DNA of 64,000 nt, taken from contig CAVKYI010000001.1 of the NCBI GenBank assembly GCA_963660435.1, positions 248,001-312,000 of the forward strand. Direction: 5' to 3'. The notes below the pieces were generated by a model, which was given only the letters and a program-made list of their open reading frames with translations, was not told the DNA's origin and made no database searches. Numbering within the stretch: the stretch's first letter is position 1; each line of letters starts with the position of its first letter. Position numbers and translations under genes: made by a program. This document shows, in pieces, positions 1 to 9,045 of this stretch. Origin of the DNA: Hallerella sp963660435. Lineage in GTDB: Bacteria; Fibrobacterota; Fibrobacteria; Fibrobacterales; Fibrobacteraceae.

Positions 1-1
1 T

Positions 2-400
2 CTCACTCCCTATCTCGAAGAAGGCGTTCTCGAATTCTGGATCAAAGGCGAAAAGGGTGGCGAAAACGCGCTTTTCGTGCTGGTCGATGACGGCGTAAAG
101 AGCGGTGGCGAATCGCTCCAGGTAAAGCTTCGCTCCAAGAGCCTCGGCGAAATTACGACGGAATGGACTCATTTCAGCATTCCGCTCAAGCTCTTCGGCA
201 TGACCGGTCTCTACTGGGACGCGAAAAACACTCGCGACGTGATGCTTCCCTTCGCCTGGGACAAGTTCAAGGGGTTCCGTCTCGAAGTCCGCAAGGACGA
301 AAACGAATCCTTCAAGGTCTGGATCGACGATGTGGTCATCAAGAAACATGGCAAGCCTTACGAAGGTCCCGCCAACTATCCTTTCCGCAATGCGATTTAA
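2..400 (+). CDS. C-terminal part of a carbohydrate-binding-like protein (5' truncated)
   Basis: The reading frame is open from base 2 and ends with TAA at 398-400, leaving 132 residues; the start lies outside the window. The visible part is an all-beta pattern: LEFWIKGEKGGENA near its start, then WTHFSIPLKLF, a Trp-containing turn (WDKFKGFRLEVRK) and a closing strand VWIDDVVIKKHG. This order of strands, with a W..F.IPL segment and a final ..iDdv.i strand, is typical of galactose-binding-like folds such as CBM11-type modules; that assignment is inference. Only 9 bp separate it from the next gene, so it is probably part of the operon that runs to 10109. The missing N-terminus could hold a signal peptide or a catalytic domain. 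Confidence 0.7.
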   Translation, partial: LTPYLEEGVLEFWIKGEKGGENALFVLVDDGVKSGGESLQVKLRSKSLGEITTEWTHFSIPLKLFGMTGLYWDAKNTRDVMLPFAWDKFKGFRLEVRKDENESFKVWIDDVVIKKHGKPYEGPANYPFRNAI

Positions 401-409
401 GAGGGTCTT

Positions 410-2641
410 ATGCGTAAACTGGTTTCTTCTTTTTTAATCGCTTCTTGCGCGACAGCCGTCTGGGCGACTCCTACCCAGGTAAAGCTCGATTCCATTCACG
501 CGTCGCTAGACACGCTTTCCGGCAATATGGAATCTACGCTGCTCGGCAAGGACGATCTGCCGGTGGCGGTCTCCGGCTTCATGGCTTTCCGCGTCAAGAA
601 CTTCCACTATTCGGAAACGGCTCCCGCTTTTGCGAGCGACAAGGCTCGCACCGCCGTGGACGCCATCTTCAAGGCGAACATCGTCGCAATGCCGAATTCG
701 TACATGACCCTGTGGACGAACTTCGCGTTCCCGTTCGACCTTTCCGGTACGTTCGGCAACAAGTATGCGACGCAGCCGACAGGCGTCCCGACCTACGACG
801 AACGCGTTCTCTACGATCATTCCACGGACTATTACTCCTCGACGATTGACGAGGAATTCAACGTGGGCGCGGATATTCGCGCGGGCGTCTTCGGCGCCTA
901 TGTGACTGCCGGCGGCGTCATCTGGGCAAACGCATCCCCGCTCACCATGTGGGAACGCGAAACGGCTCCGCGCTTCTCGTGGCAATACGAGCTCTTCGAG
1001 GACGAAAAGACGGTCAGCACCTATTACAAGGAAAAGTCCTTCAAGCCGGTGAAGGAAGGCGGCCGCGCCTTCTGGACCAACCGCTCGTTCGGCGGCATCT
1101 TTGCCAACGTCTATCAGCTTCCGTATAACATGAAGGCTCAGTTCATGGTTTCCCAGCCGATGGACATGGACCTCGGCACGCGCGACGGTCTCCGTCTCTA
1201 TGCCGGTCAGCCGGGTGAACTCGAAACCTATGGTCTTCACGATTTCCGCGGTTCCGTCTATCACGGACGCATTGCCAAGGACAAGCTCTTTGAATCCATG
1301 ACGCTCGGCGTAAACTACATGGGTGTCGTCTTTGACAAGGGGATAATCTACGAAGACGAATTCCGCATCTACCAGCTCTTGGCGGACATGACGCCATCCT
1401 TGCAGAATACGCATGTCGCTTCCGTCGATATCAAGGGCAACATTACCCCGAAACTGTACCTGATGGCCGATGTTGCCCTGAGCATCACCGATTCCGTCAA
1501 TTTCTACAAGTCGGACGATGCCGCCCAGCCTCACGGTTATTCCAAGGACGCTTACAAGACTGGCGTAGCCACTCCGCAGGTCGGCGTCTATGTCAAGGCG
1601 CAGAGCAAGCACATCGAAGGCTGGCCGATTACGGTCGAGGGCATTTACCTGCCGAAGGACTTCTACTCGCCGTATTCTCTCAGCAACCCTTCTCGCTTTA
1701 CCAGCTGGCGCAAGGATGAAATGTACCTGAACGGAGGCTCGCTCCGCTATACGCCGAACATGATGGGATTGAACATCAAGGTGGAGCCGACTTTCAACCG
1801 CGGCTATCTGGACTTCCAGTATGGCCAGCATCGCCAGGTCGAGGAAGGCACGGACGTTCTGGTCTTCAACTACCGCCTGAACGGTCGCAACATGTGGGAA
1901 AGCACCAATTCCTGGACAAAGCACAAGCCGATTTTCTGGGCGGATTCGGGCAATGCCAAGCCTCGGGCTAGCGGCTATGTCGCTCGTACGGGAGTCCTCG
2001 AACCGGGCGTCGGGGTCAAGCTTCGTCGTCAAAAGGGCGGACTTTACGGCGGAACCTGGGAAATGTGGGAATCCTTCGTCGCCTACCAGAACGTGGAGCA
2101 AATCCAGAAGCAGGAAATCCCCAGCCATGCCAAGTGGTCTTCCTACCTCTCCGCGATGGGCGGCTACGATATCGGACACTGGTTCGGCACGGACCGTAAC
2201 ATCATGATGACAGGCTATGCGGCCCTCTCCGGCATTTCGACCACGATCGCTCCGATCGCCTACAGCGAAGACCAAAAGGACATGCTCCTCTGGAGCTTCT
2301 ACGGGCAGTTCGAACCGACGGTCGCCGTGACGCCGAAATTCCACATGGTCGGCATCCTCGGGCTTGAAACATTCCGTTCCAAGTATGCCTACACGGGCTA
2401 CTCGGTGAACAGCGCCATGTCGAAACAATCCTCTCTTTACAATGAAGTCGGTTCTTCCTACTATGCCTATGCGCCGATCAATTATCTGGAAACAGCGATT
2501 GGCCTGGGCTTTGACTGGGACTTTGCGGATCGCGCAGGCTTGCACGTTCGCTACAAATGGATGACGCATTCCGACGAAAACCTTTCTGTAAACGATTGGC
2601 ATTCTCACTATATCGCGGCAGAGACCAAGGTCTGGTTCTAA
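410..2641 (+). CDS. Predicted outer-membrane beta-barrel protein, first of three in a row
   Basis: 743 residues. The N-terminus has a signal peptide ending near residue 19 (ATAVWA before TPTQ). A short helical segment with LDSIHASLDTL follows, then a long mixed Tyr/Trp/Gly-rich region of alternating strands with no hydrophobic helices. The last residue is Phe (ETKVWF), as in the C-terminal beta-signal read by the BAM complex. These features support an outer-membrane barrel; the family is not recognised and the ligand is unknown. The two genes downstream share the layout (signal peptide, LDSI/LDSLN-type segment, barrel, terminal Phe) at nearly the same length, though sequence similarity is low by eye. 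Expected to be co-transcribed with its neighbours (9 bp before it, 12 bp after). Confidence 0.8.
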   Translation: MRKLVSSFLIASCATAVWATPTQVKLDSIHASLDTLSGNMESTLLGKDDLPVAVSGFMAFRVKNFHYSETAPAFASDKARTAVDAIFKANIVAMPNSYMTLWTNFAFPFDLSGTFGNKYATQPTGVPTYDERVLYDHSTDYYSSTIDEEFNVGADIRAGVFGAYVTAGGVIWANASPLTMWERETAPRFSWQYELFEDEKTVSTYYKEKSFKPVKEGGRAFWTNRSFGGIFANVYQLPYNMKAQFMVSQPMDMDLGTRDGLRLYAGQPGELETYGLHDFRGSVYHGRIAKDKLFESMTLGVNYMGVVFDKGIIYEDEFRIYQLLADMTPSLQNTHVASVDIKGNITPKLYLMADVALSITDSVNFYKSDDAAQPHGYSKDAYKTGVATPQVGVYVKAQSKHIEGWPITVEGIYLPKDFYSPYSLSNPSRFTSWRKDEMYLNGGSLRYTPNMMGLNIKVEPTFNRGYLDFQYGQHRQVEEGTDVLVFNYRLNGRNMWESTNSWTKHKPIFWADSGNAKPRASGYVARTGVLEPGVGVKLRRQKGGLYGGTWEMWESFVAYQNVEQIQKQEIPSHAKWSSYLSAMGGYDIGHWFGTDRNIMMTGYAALSGISTTIAPIAYSEDQKDMLLWSFYGQFEPTVAVTPKFHMVGILGLETFRSKYAYTGYSVNSAMSKQSSLYNEVGSSYYAYAPINYLETAIGLGFDWDFADRAGLHVRYKWMTHSDENLSVNDWHSHYIAAETKVWF

Positions 2642-2653
2642 GGAGGGCGTAAA

Positions 2654-4876
2654 ATGACTATGAATATGAAAAAAATTGTGACAGCCCTTTTTGCCGCTTC
2701 CGTTGTCGCTTCCGCCGCGACGGAATGGCAGACCCAGGAACGCCTGGATGTGAAGGTGGATTCCATCAACGCGAAACGCGGGGTGCAGATCGGCGGAAAG
2801 ATCCGTGCCGTGGCGCAAGCCTCGTATTTCGATACGGATAACGACCCGACCGGCATCAACAACATGCCCGAAACGGAACGCAACGAATTTGGCGCAGCCG
2901 ACCTGGATTTCCATTTCCGCCCATATGAATTTGTCCGTGCCAACGTGATGCTCCGCATGGAAGCGGGAATGCAGGAATACTTCTCCTCGGCGTCCAAGAT
3001 GCTTTCCGTCGGCTGGCTGAATGTCGAAGGGAACATCGGAAATTCCTTCTACTGGGTCGTTGGCGACTTTAGGCAGCAATACACGCCGCTCACCCTTTTC
3101 TCGCCGGATGTCGATATTCTCTACGAACCGACCGTCTTCGCGAGAAAGCGTCACATGGCGGAATCGCAGGAACTTCTGGAAGGCAACCAGCGCAACTTGC
3201 AGGGTGCAAACGTCCAGTTCCGCCGCTACTTCAACAATACGGTGGGCGAGTTCCGCGCCGAGGCTCTTGCCGCTCGGCTCAACCGGACATCGGTCCTGGA
3301 CCTTTCGGGTGCCGAAGGCAACATCCTCCCGAACGACACGATAGCCGGAGCGTCCCTCGCTTCGAATACCGACAAGTGGGCGATTGCCGCGAACCTGGAG
3401 CTTCTCCCGCTGAACAAGAACCTCTACGTCGGCGTTACCCCGATGTACATCTTCGACAACGAGGATTCCCGCTCCTACACTTATCGCCACCCCGAGAACA
3501 ACATCAACGAACCGTATGAACGTGTCGATATCAACCCCTACGAAACCGATCCGCAAAAGACGATGATCGTGAGCGGTCGCGTGGGTGGCGACATCGCCGG
3601 ATTCCTCGGCAACAAGGATCTGACCCTTGACCTCGTTGCGGAATACGCCTATTCGTCCGACGAAATTCGCAAGCATGCCCTGACTCCGACGGTCGATCCG
3701 GGGACTGGCGCCTACGTGGTCGATGAAAACGGCGAGGTGGTCTATTCCGATGTCACGACGAAGGAGGATCTGAACGGTTCCGCCCTTCTCGTTACGTTAA
3801 ACGCCGGCTACAGGTTCTCGGAAGACCTGGGACTTTCCCTCGGATTAAACTTTGTGCGGAACGACAGCAACTGGTTCAACAACCTTGCGCAGTCCCCGAA
3901 GTTCTTTGCCCGCCGCATCCTGAATACGGACAAGGACGGCGACGCCATCAAGTATGGCGTAAACGCTCCGCTGTATTCCACTTTTGACGCTCTCTACAAC
4001 TTCTCGCCCAAGTATTCTCCGGCGTCCAAGACTCTGATGACGGACGACGACGGCATTGCGGACGGCCAGACAAAGAGCTATAACATCGCTCCGTTCAGCA
4101 AGAACTCCTGGAAGGGAAATGTCTATTCCCGCTCCCAGCTCGCCCTGATCGAGACCTTGACCGACCCGGCTCTGCAGCTTGCGCTTCCGAACGGCCTTGC
4201 GACTTCGAATCGAGTGGGTGCACAGGGCAACGTGAAGTTCAACTGGAAGGACTACGCCGAAGTGCAGGGACTCTTCAGCTACTTCAACCAGGTCGCCCCG
4301 ATCGCTCTCTACAAGGAAGCGACCTACATGGAATTCGGCGGTGGCGCCAAGGTGGATGTCTTCAAGATTCTCGGCTTCCAGAAGCCTCTGGAAATTTCCG
4401 GTTCCTACAAGCATTCCGAACGCAGCATCGACACGGATAACTGGGCTTCCTTGAATCTTGCCGACGGCACCGCGGAACTCAAGGGCGACTTTATCAATGC
4501 CGGGCTCTATGTCCAGTATTTGCCGCGTCTCGGATTTACCGCCGGTCTGCAGTATATCAAGACGGATTACAACGACTACGAAGGAATGCTCCGCGGTCTC
4601 TCCGTTCCGATGCTGAACAGCAAGCAGATGCAGTGGATGGTCGGGCTGGATTATTCCCTGGCGGAAAACGCCTGGCTCTCGCTCAACTTCGGGATGATTA
4701 CGGTCAAGAACGAATACAACACGGCCTCCTTGATTGGCGAGGATGGCTCCGTTTCTTCCGAAAAGCTTGAAGCCGCTTACAATCTTCCTTCTTACGCCAC
4801 CATCGACGCTTCGGGGAAATACACGCATGAATTTTCCCAGACAGTCATCGAAGCTTCCATCAACGTGGAATTTTAA
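2654..4876 (+). CDS. Predicted outer-membrane beta-barrel protein, second of three
   Basis: 740 residues. A strong ribosome binding site (AAGGAGGG at 2641-2648) precedes the ATG at 2654; in-frame ATGs at 2660 and 2666 are alternatives. The signal peptide ends around VASAATEW. After it comes a short segment RLDVKVDSINAKRG, then GGKIRAVAQASYFDTDND and a long series of amphipathic strands with acidic loops, ending ASINVEF with a terminal Phe. The arrangement resembles porin-like proteins that have a short N-terminal segment before the barrel. No enzymatic motif is visible. It lies 12 bp after the preceding barrel gene and 16 bp before the next, so the three are probably made together, perhaps as a complex; this is inference from context. 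Confidence 0.8.
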   Translation: MTMNMKKIVTALFAASVVASAATEWQTQERLDVKVDSINAKRGVQIGGKIRAVAQASYFDTDNDPTGINNMPETERNEFGAADLDFHFRPYEFVRANVMLRMEAGMQEYFSSASKMLSVGWLNVEGNIGNSFYWVVGDFRQQYTPLTLFSPDVDILYEPTVFARKRHMAESQELLEGNQRNLQGANVQFRRYFNNTVGEFRAEALAARLNRTSVLDLSGAEGNILPNDTIAGASLASNTDKWAIAANLELLPLNKNLYVGVTPMYIFDNEDSRSYTYRHPENNINEPYERVDINPYETDPQKTMIVSGRVGGDIAGFLGNKDLTLDLVAEYAYSSDEIRKHALTPTVDPGTGAYVVDENGEVVYSDVTTKEDLNGSALLVTLNAGYRFSEDLGLSLGLNFVRNDSNWFNNLAQSPKFFARRILNTDKDGDAIKYGVNAPLYSTFDALYNFSPKYSPASKTLMTDDDGIADGQTKSYNIAPFSKNSWKGNVYSRSQLALIETLTDPALQLALPNGLATSNRVGAQGNVKFNWKDYAEVQGLFSYFNQVAPIALYKEATYMEFGGGAKVDVFKILGFQKPLEISGSYKHSERSIDTDNWASLNLADGTAELKGDFINAGLYVQYLPRLGFTAGLQYIKTDYNDYEGMLRGLSVPMLNSKQMQWMVGLDYSLAENAWLSLNFGMITVKNEYNTASLIGEDGSVSSEKLEAAYNLPSYATIDASGKYTHEFSQTVIEASINVEF

Positions 4877-4892
4877 GGGGAGAAACTAAGGT

Positions 4893-7055
4893 ATGAAATC
4901 GAATATGAAAATGCATTTGTTCGGATTCTCTTCGATGCTCCTCCTTTCGGCGGCGACGGCTTTCGCCGCTCCGGAACAGGATACGGTCGCTGTCCAGCAA
5001 AAATCGCTGCTCGAAAAGCTGGATTCCCTGAACGATGCGGTTCTGGGTCTGCGCGTAAACGGTTCCGTCAAGGCGGGCTTTCTAACGTCCATGGCGAAGT
5101 CGGATCAGTTTGCGGACAATTCTCCCACGCAAGAGAGCCAGGCCTATACGACCGCGAACCTGGTGTTTACGGCTCGCCCGAGTTCCGAGACGGAAGTCCG
5201 GGTCGAGGCTCGCCTGCACAAGGACTGGCAAAGCGGCTACGAAGAGAACAACAACCCGATCATCGGGCACTGGTTCTCTTACGACGGCTTGATTCTCGAC
5301 AGGCACTTGGCTTTCAACCTCGGCTATATGCGTGTCGGCTATACGCCTTACACACTTTATACGCCGCAGCCTAATCTGTTGCAGGAACCGGAAATCTTTG
5401 CAAGCGCAAGGTCCGACGCCATGGCGCTCCGCAACATGGATACGACTTCCCGCCGATTGCTCCAGGGTCTCAACGTCGATTACCACAGCGGGTCGCTCGG
5501 ATTTGTCGATGACATCCACGCCCAAGCGACCGGTGCGCGTCTTCGCAACATCGCCAAGAAGAATGACGAGTCCTTCTTTGACTTTGACTGGGCCGACAGA
5601 TACCTTTTTGGCGGACGTTTGGGTGTAGAGGCCTATGGCGCTCGTCTCGGTGCGAACTACATCGAAGTGTTCGATCGCAAAAAGAGCTTCTCTTCGCACG
5701 ATTTGGATACAAAGGATACGGTCTTCCTGGATGACAACAAGGTGTTCTCGGGCGAAATCGGATTCGATTCCAGAAAGCTGCTTCCCGACTTGCCGGTTTC
5801 CTTCGGGCTGAACGGCGAACTCGCCATGTCCTGGTGGAATGCGGACTCCTATTATTTGACAAAGGAAACGAAGACTAGCTACTTGATCCAGAATGGGGTG
5901 ATTCCCAATGCGGATGGCGGCATGGATTCCGTTGCCTACGTCGGTGTTTCCACATCTTCCGAGAATGTGACGAAATCGGAAGAGATCGCTGACGACAAGG
6001 GCATGAGCTTCTACGTGGAACCTTATGTCCGCGGCGAGTTCGGCGACTTCCACTTCGATCTTTCCGGTCGTTACCTGCAGAACGATAAAAAGTTCTGGTC
6101 CGAAATGGCTTCCGCCCCGGCCTATCGCGGGGGAAACGTCATCTTGAACGCGAACGGCCTTTATGCCGATTCCACTTACCTCGGTCTGGTTTCCTCGTTT
6201 GGCATGTCGAGCCTCGAAAACCTCTATTTCCAGGTTTACAACTCGAACCCCTACAACGCGACGAATATCCAGTCGGCCGACCTTCAGAACGTGCTTTCGA
6301 CCGGTTCGACAGAATCCCGCTATCTCTATGCCCGGCTGTATAACAACTACAAGAATGTCCATGTCTATCGCAACGGCTACAATGCGAATACCGTCAAGAA
6401 GCTTGAACTGAGCGAAGCGATGTATCTGATGGACGCTTCTATCGACATGGCGCTTCCGATGGGAATCGCCACGCCGGATCGCAAGGGTTTCTCGGTCGCG
6501 TTTGACGGCGACTGGAACTCGGCTATCAACCTGAACGTTCGCTTTGCCCAATACAACCAGGACGTTATCGACAACAAGTACACGCAGTATGGCGCGGGAC
6601 TTGGCGTCCGGGTCGATCAGGTGCTCGGAGCGTTCGGCATCGAAGACATCTTTGGAAACGAAGACAAGGCGTTGCTCCAGGCGTCCTACATGCATTCCGA
6701 AGAAGATGCCTTCCTGAAGCGCAAGTCCGACCGCATCATGGGCGGCGTATCGGCTGGCATCTGGGGCCCGATCGGCATTCTGGCAGGCTTTGAGAAGCTC
6801 ACGCTCGAATATGGCAATCCCCTGGCGATTACATCGACGGCAAGCGTCACCAAGGTCGAGGAAATGCTTCTTCGCGTCGGTCCGCGCATCAAGATTGCCC
6901 CGGCTTCGTATCTTTCGGTGCAATACGGTCTCTTGACCGACAAGGTTTCGTTCAATCGAGCCGGAACCGGAGAACTTGAGAGCGCTCCTTCCGCTGCCGA
7001 TGAATTCTCCATTGACAAGAACGTGATCATGGCCGATGTCACGGTGACATTCTAA
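4893..7055 (+). CDS. Predicted outer-membrane beta-barrel protein, third of three
   Basis: 720 residues with a signal peptide cut near TAFAAPEQD. The mature N-terminus carries KSLLEKLDSLNDAVLGLRVNGSVKAGF, that is, a short helix with LDSLN followed by the first strand. This matches the layout of the two preceding barrels. The rest is Tyr/Asn-rich alternating strands and polar loops, and the protein ends ADVTVTF with terminal Phe, as expected for BAM-assembled proteins. GGGGAG (4877-4882) lies ten bases before the ATG. The function is not recognised. The operon context (barrels followed by a lipoprotein) suggests a surface structure or a substrate-uptake or binding role. Confidence 0.8.
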   Translation: MKSNMKMHLFGFSSMLLLSAATAFAAPEQDTVAVQQKSLLEKLDSLNDAVLGLRVNGSVKAGFLTSMAKSDQFADNSPTQESQAYTTANLVFTARPSSETEVRVEARLHKDWQSGYEENNNPIIGHWFSYDGLILDRHLAFNLGYMRVGYTPYTLYTPQPNLLQEPEIFASARSDAMALRNMDTTSRRLLQGLNVDYHSGSLGFVDDIHAQATGARLRNIAKKNDESFFDFDWADRYLFGGRLGVEAYGARLGANYIEVFDRKKSFSSHDLDTKDTVFLDDNKVFSGEIGFDSRKLLPDLPVSFGLNGELAMSWWNADSYYLTKETKTSYLIQNGVIPNADGGMDSVAYVGVSTSSENVTKSEEIADDKGMSFYVEPYVRGEFGDFHFDLSGRYLQNDKKFWSEMASAPAYRGGNVILNANGLYADSTYLGLVSSFGMSSLENLYFQVYNSNPYNATNIQSADLQNVLSTGSTESRYLYARLYNNYKNVHVYRNGYNANTVKKLELSEAMYLMDASIDMALPMGIATPDRKGFSVAFDGDWNSAINLNVRFAQYNQDVIDNKYTQYGAGLGVRVDQVLGAFGIEDIFGNEDKALLQASYMHSEEDAFLKRKSDRIMGGVSAGIWGPIGILAGFEKLTLEYGNPLAITSTASVTKVEEMLLRVGPRIKIAPASYLSVQYGLLTDKVSFNRAGTGELESAPSAADEFSIDKNVIMADVTVTF

Positions 7056-7067
7056 GAGGTTAGACGT

Positions 7068-7979
7068 ATGAAAAAATCTTCACTCTTTTTGTTCGCTCTT
7101 GGAACGGTCGCTTTGACGGCCTGCTCTTCGCTGGATGTGAATACGGCGGACTCCCTGAAGGACAACTACCCGAAGGATTTTGTCGATGCGGAATATATGG
7201 CTCTCCACCCCGGGCTTCGCAGTCTGCAGATCCAGGATTACGTTTCGAAGCATAACAAGGAACTGGAACTTGACAAGGAGGCGATTGCCGCCGATACGTC
7301 CGCATTCTTCTCGGATACTTCCATTTTGCACAAGCTCTACGTGAATCCGATCTATGCGGGCTATACCGAAGAGCTCTGGGCCGAAGACTGGGAGCCTGTC
7401 ACCATGACCAAGGATTCGTGCCATGACGAAAGCATCGACACGCTGGGCGTTCGCGTCGAAGTGACCGAAAACGATTCGACCCGCGTGGATCGTGTCATTC
7501 TGGGCGAGAAGGATTCTGCGGGGATTGTCACTTCCTGGGGCAAGATTTCCTATGGCGCGGATGGAAGCGTTGTCAGCGTAACGGGACATCTGGATTCCGC
7601 CGCGGGTCCCGAGGTCTCCTACACGATTGACGGCGAAGCCTACAAGTTCGTGACGAAGAGAGGAAGCATCGAAATCGACACGACAAAGACCTGTGTCGAA
7701 ATCTCGGTTTCGAGCGACGGAGGCATTCCGAGCGACAAGCGGAAGCTACTTCTGAAGTTTAACTTCAATGACAACCTGGACGACTTGGCCGCTCTCGCGG
7801 ACGTTCCCGTCGATACTTTTGCCATCAGCAGCCAGTATCTGATGTTCGGCAGGTCTCACGGCTGGGCCTATCGCGCCTGCACGGATGCGGAAAAGAACAA
7901 TCCGCTCCAGTCCGAGGTTTACCCGATGACAAAACTATACTGTGCAGATGGCGACCTGGTTCGCGAAATTGCGGAGTGA
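7068..7979 (+). CDS. Lipoprotein of unknown function in the outer-membrane operon
   Basis: 303 residues. The signal sequence MKKSSLFLFALGTVALTACS has a lipobox LTAC with the acylated Cys at residue 19. The mature part is acidic and soluble, with no membrane segment. It has a region of short repeated strands (residues about 120-215, for example GVRVEVTENDSTRVDRVILG) and ends in an aromatic patch around YLMFGRSHGWAYRACTD. No family is recognised. It follows the three barrel genes by 12 bp and precedes the GH18-like gene by 7 bp, so it probably acts on the periplasmic or outer face with the barrels, for example as a plug or accessory subunit. That role is inference from position only. Confidence 0.75.
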   Translation: MKKSSLFLFALGTVALTACSSLDVNTADSLKDNYPKDFVDAEYMALHPGLRSLQIQDYVSKHNKELELDKEAIAADTSAFFSDTSILHKLYVNPIYAGYTEELWAEDWEPVTMTKDSCHDESIDTLGVRVEVTENDSTRVDRVILGEKDSAGIVTSWGKISYGADGSVVSVTGHLDSAAGPEVSYTIDGEAYKFVTKRGSIEIDTTKTCVEISVSSDGGIPSDKRKLLLKFNFNDNLDDLAALADVPVDTFAISSQYLMFGRSHGWAYRACTDAEKNNPLQSEVYPMTKLYCADGDLVREIAE

Positions 7980-7986
7980 GGACTTT

Positions 7987-9045
7987 ATGAAACTCAAATT
8001 GCTTGCATTTTCTGTCATTTTCGGTCTGGCTTCCGTGGCGGGGGCCGCGGCCGACAAGGTTGTCGGTTACTTCCCCTATTGGAGCCAGTATTCCCAGTTC
8101 GCTCCGAAGGATATCCGCTACAACATGGTGACGCATATTCACTATGTGTCGCTTTCGCCCTCTTCGGACGGATCCGTCGCGTTTGCCGACGAAAACGATG
8201 TCGAAAACTTCAAGGCGCTCTCGAAGCTTTCCGCCGAAAACAACGTGAAGCTGATCGTGACGGTCGGCGGCATGGAGCAGGAAGGAACGCTTGCCGAAAT
8301 CGCCGCGTCGGAAGAGGCGCGCTCGGCCTTTATCGGCAATCTGACTTCCTGGCTGGAAGAAAATGGCGCTGCTGGCGTGGAACTCGACTGGCAGAACCTT
8401 TCTTCCGAAAACACGGAATCCTTTGGAACTCTCGTGAACGCCATCAAGGAATCCTTTGCCGGAAAGTACGAACTTTCCGTCGCCACGTATCCGCTTTCTT
8501 CTGCAGAAGCCTATGACGCTGCCGCTCTGAACGCCGCGGACTATGTGACCGTTTTCGTGCCGGATCAGATGACGGAAGAAAATTCCGAACTGAAGCCGAA
8601 CCAGAGCGTTTCCGTTTTCGAAGAGGCGATGCGCGCGCTTGTTTCCAAGGGTGTCGAAAAGGACAAGCTTGTCCCGGTCGTCTTCTTTTACGGCAAGAGC
8701 TTTACCGGGGCCAAGGGCCTTGGCGAAGCGCAAACGGGCGTCGGCAGCGGAAACGAAGGCATTCTTGCGTATAAGGAGCTGATGAAGAAGTTCGAAACGC
8801 CGGACTACAAGGTTTCCTTTGACGAGACTTCCAAGTCGGAAATCGCCGTGAGCGACATGGAGTCGATTGTCTTCATGGGAATCCCTTCCGTCAAGGCCTT
8901 GTCCGAACTTGTCAAGTCCGAAGGCTTTGGTGGCGTTGCCGCCTATGATCTGTCGGAAGATCACACGGAACCGATTGTTTCCCTGATGGTGACAATTGGA
9001 CTGGAACTTCGCCCGGACATAGATTACAAGGCGAAAAAGAAATAA
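7987..9045 (+). CDS. Secreted GH18-fold protein with a degraded catalytic motif
   Basis: 352 residues from the ATG at 7987, chosen because a clean signal peptide (MKLKLLAFSVIFGLASVAGA) begins there. The mature protein opens KVVGYFPYWSQYSQF and has THIHYVSLSP and KLIVTVGGME, the beta1, beta2 and beta3 signatures of glycoside hydrolase family 18. The beta4 motif, normally DGxDxDxE, reads AGVELDWQ at residues 129-136: the first Asp is Ala, the second Glu, and the catalytic Glu is Gln136. The fold is therefore clear, but chitinase activity is unlikely. It may act as a glycan-binding lectin or scaffold. It is the sixth gene of the operon, and the next gene starts on its stop codon. Confidence 0.85.
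   Translation: MKLKLLAFSVIFGLASVAGAAADKVVGYFPYWSQYSQFAPKDIRYNMVTHIHYVSLSPSSDGSVAFADENDVENFKALSKLSAENNVKLIVTVGGMEQEGTLAEIAASEEARSAFIGNLTSWLEENGAAGVELDWQNLSSENTESFGTLVNAIKESFAGKYELSVATYPLSSAEAYDAAALNAADYVTVFVPDQMTEENSELKPNQSVSVFEEAMRALVSKGVEKDKLVPVVFFYGKSFTGAKGLGEAQTGVGSGNEGILAYKELMKKFETPDYKVSFDETSKSEIAVSDMESIVFMGIPSVKALSELVKSEGFGGVAAYDLSEDHTEPIVSLMVTIGLELRPDIDYKAKKK

Noticed and set aside
506..3676. 1056-codon open frame on the minus strand opposite the first two barrel genes
   Set aside because: The plus-strand genes have signal peptides, ribosome binding sites and terminal Phe. The minus frame has no family features and a composition typical of a codon-bias shadow.
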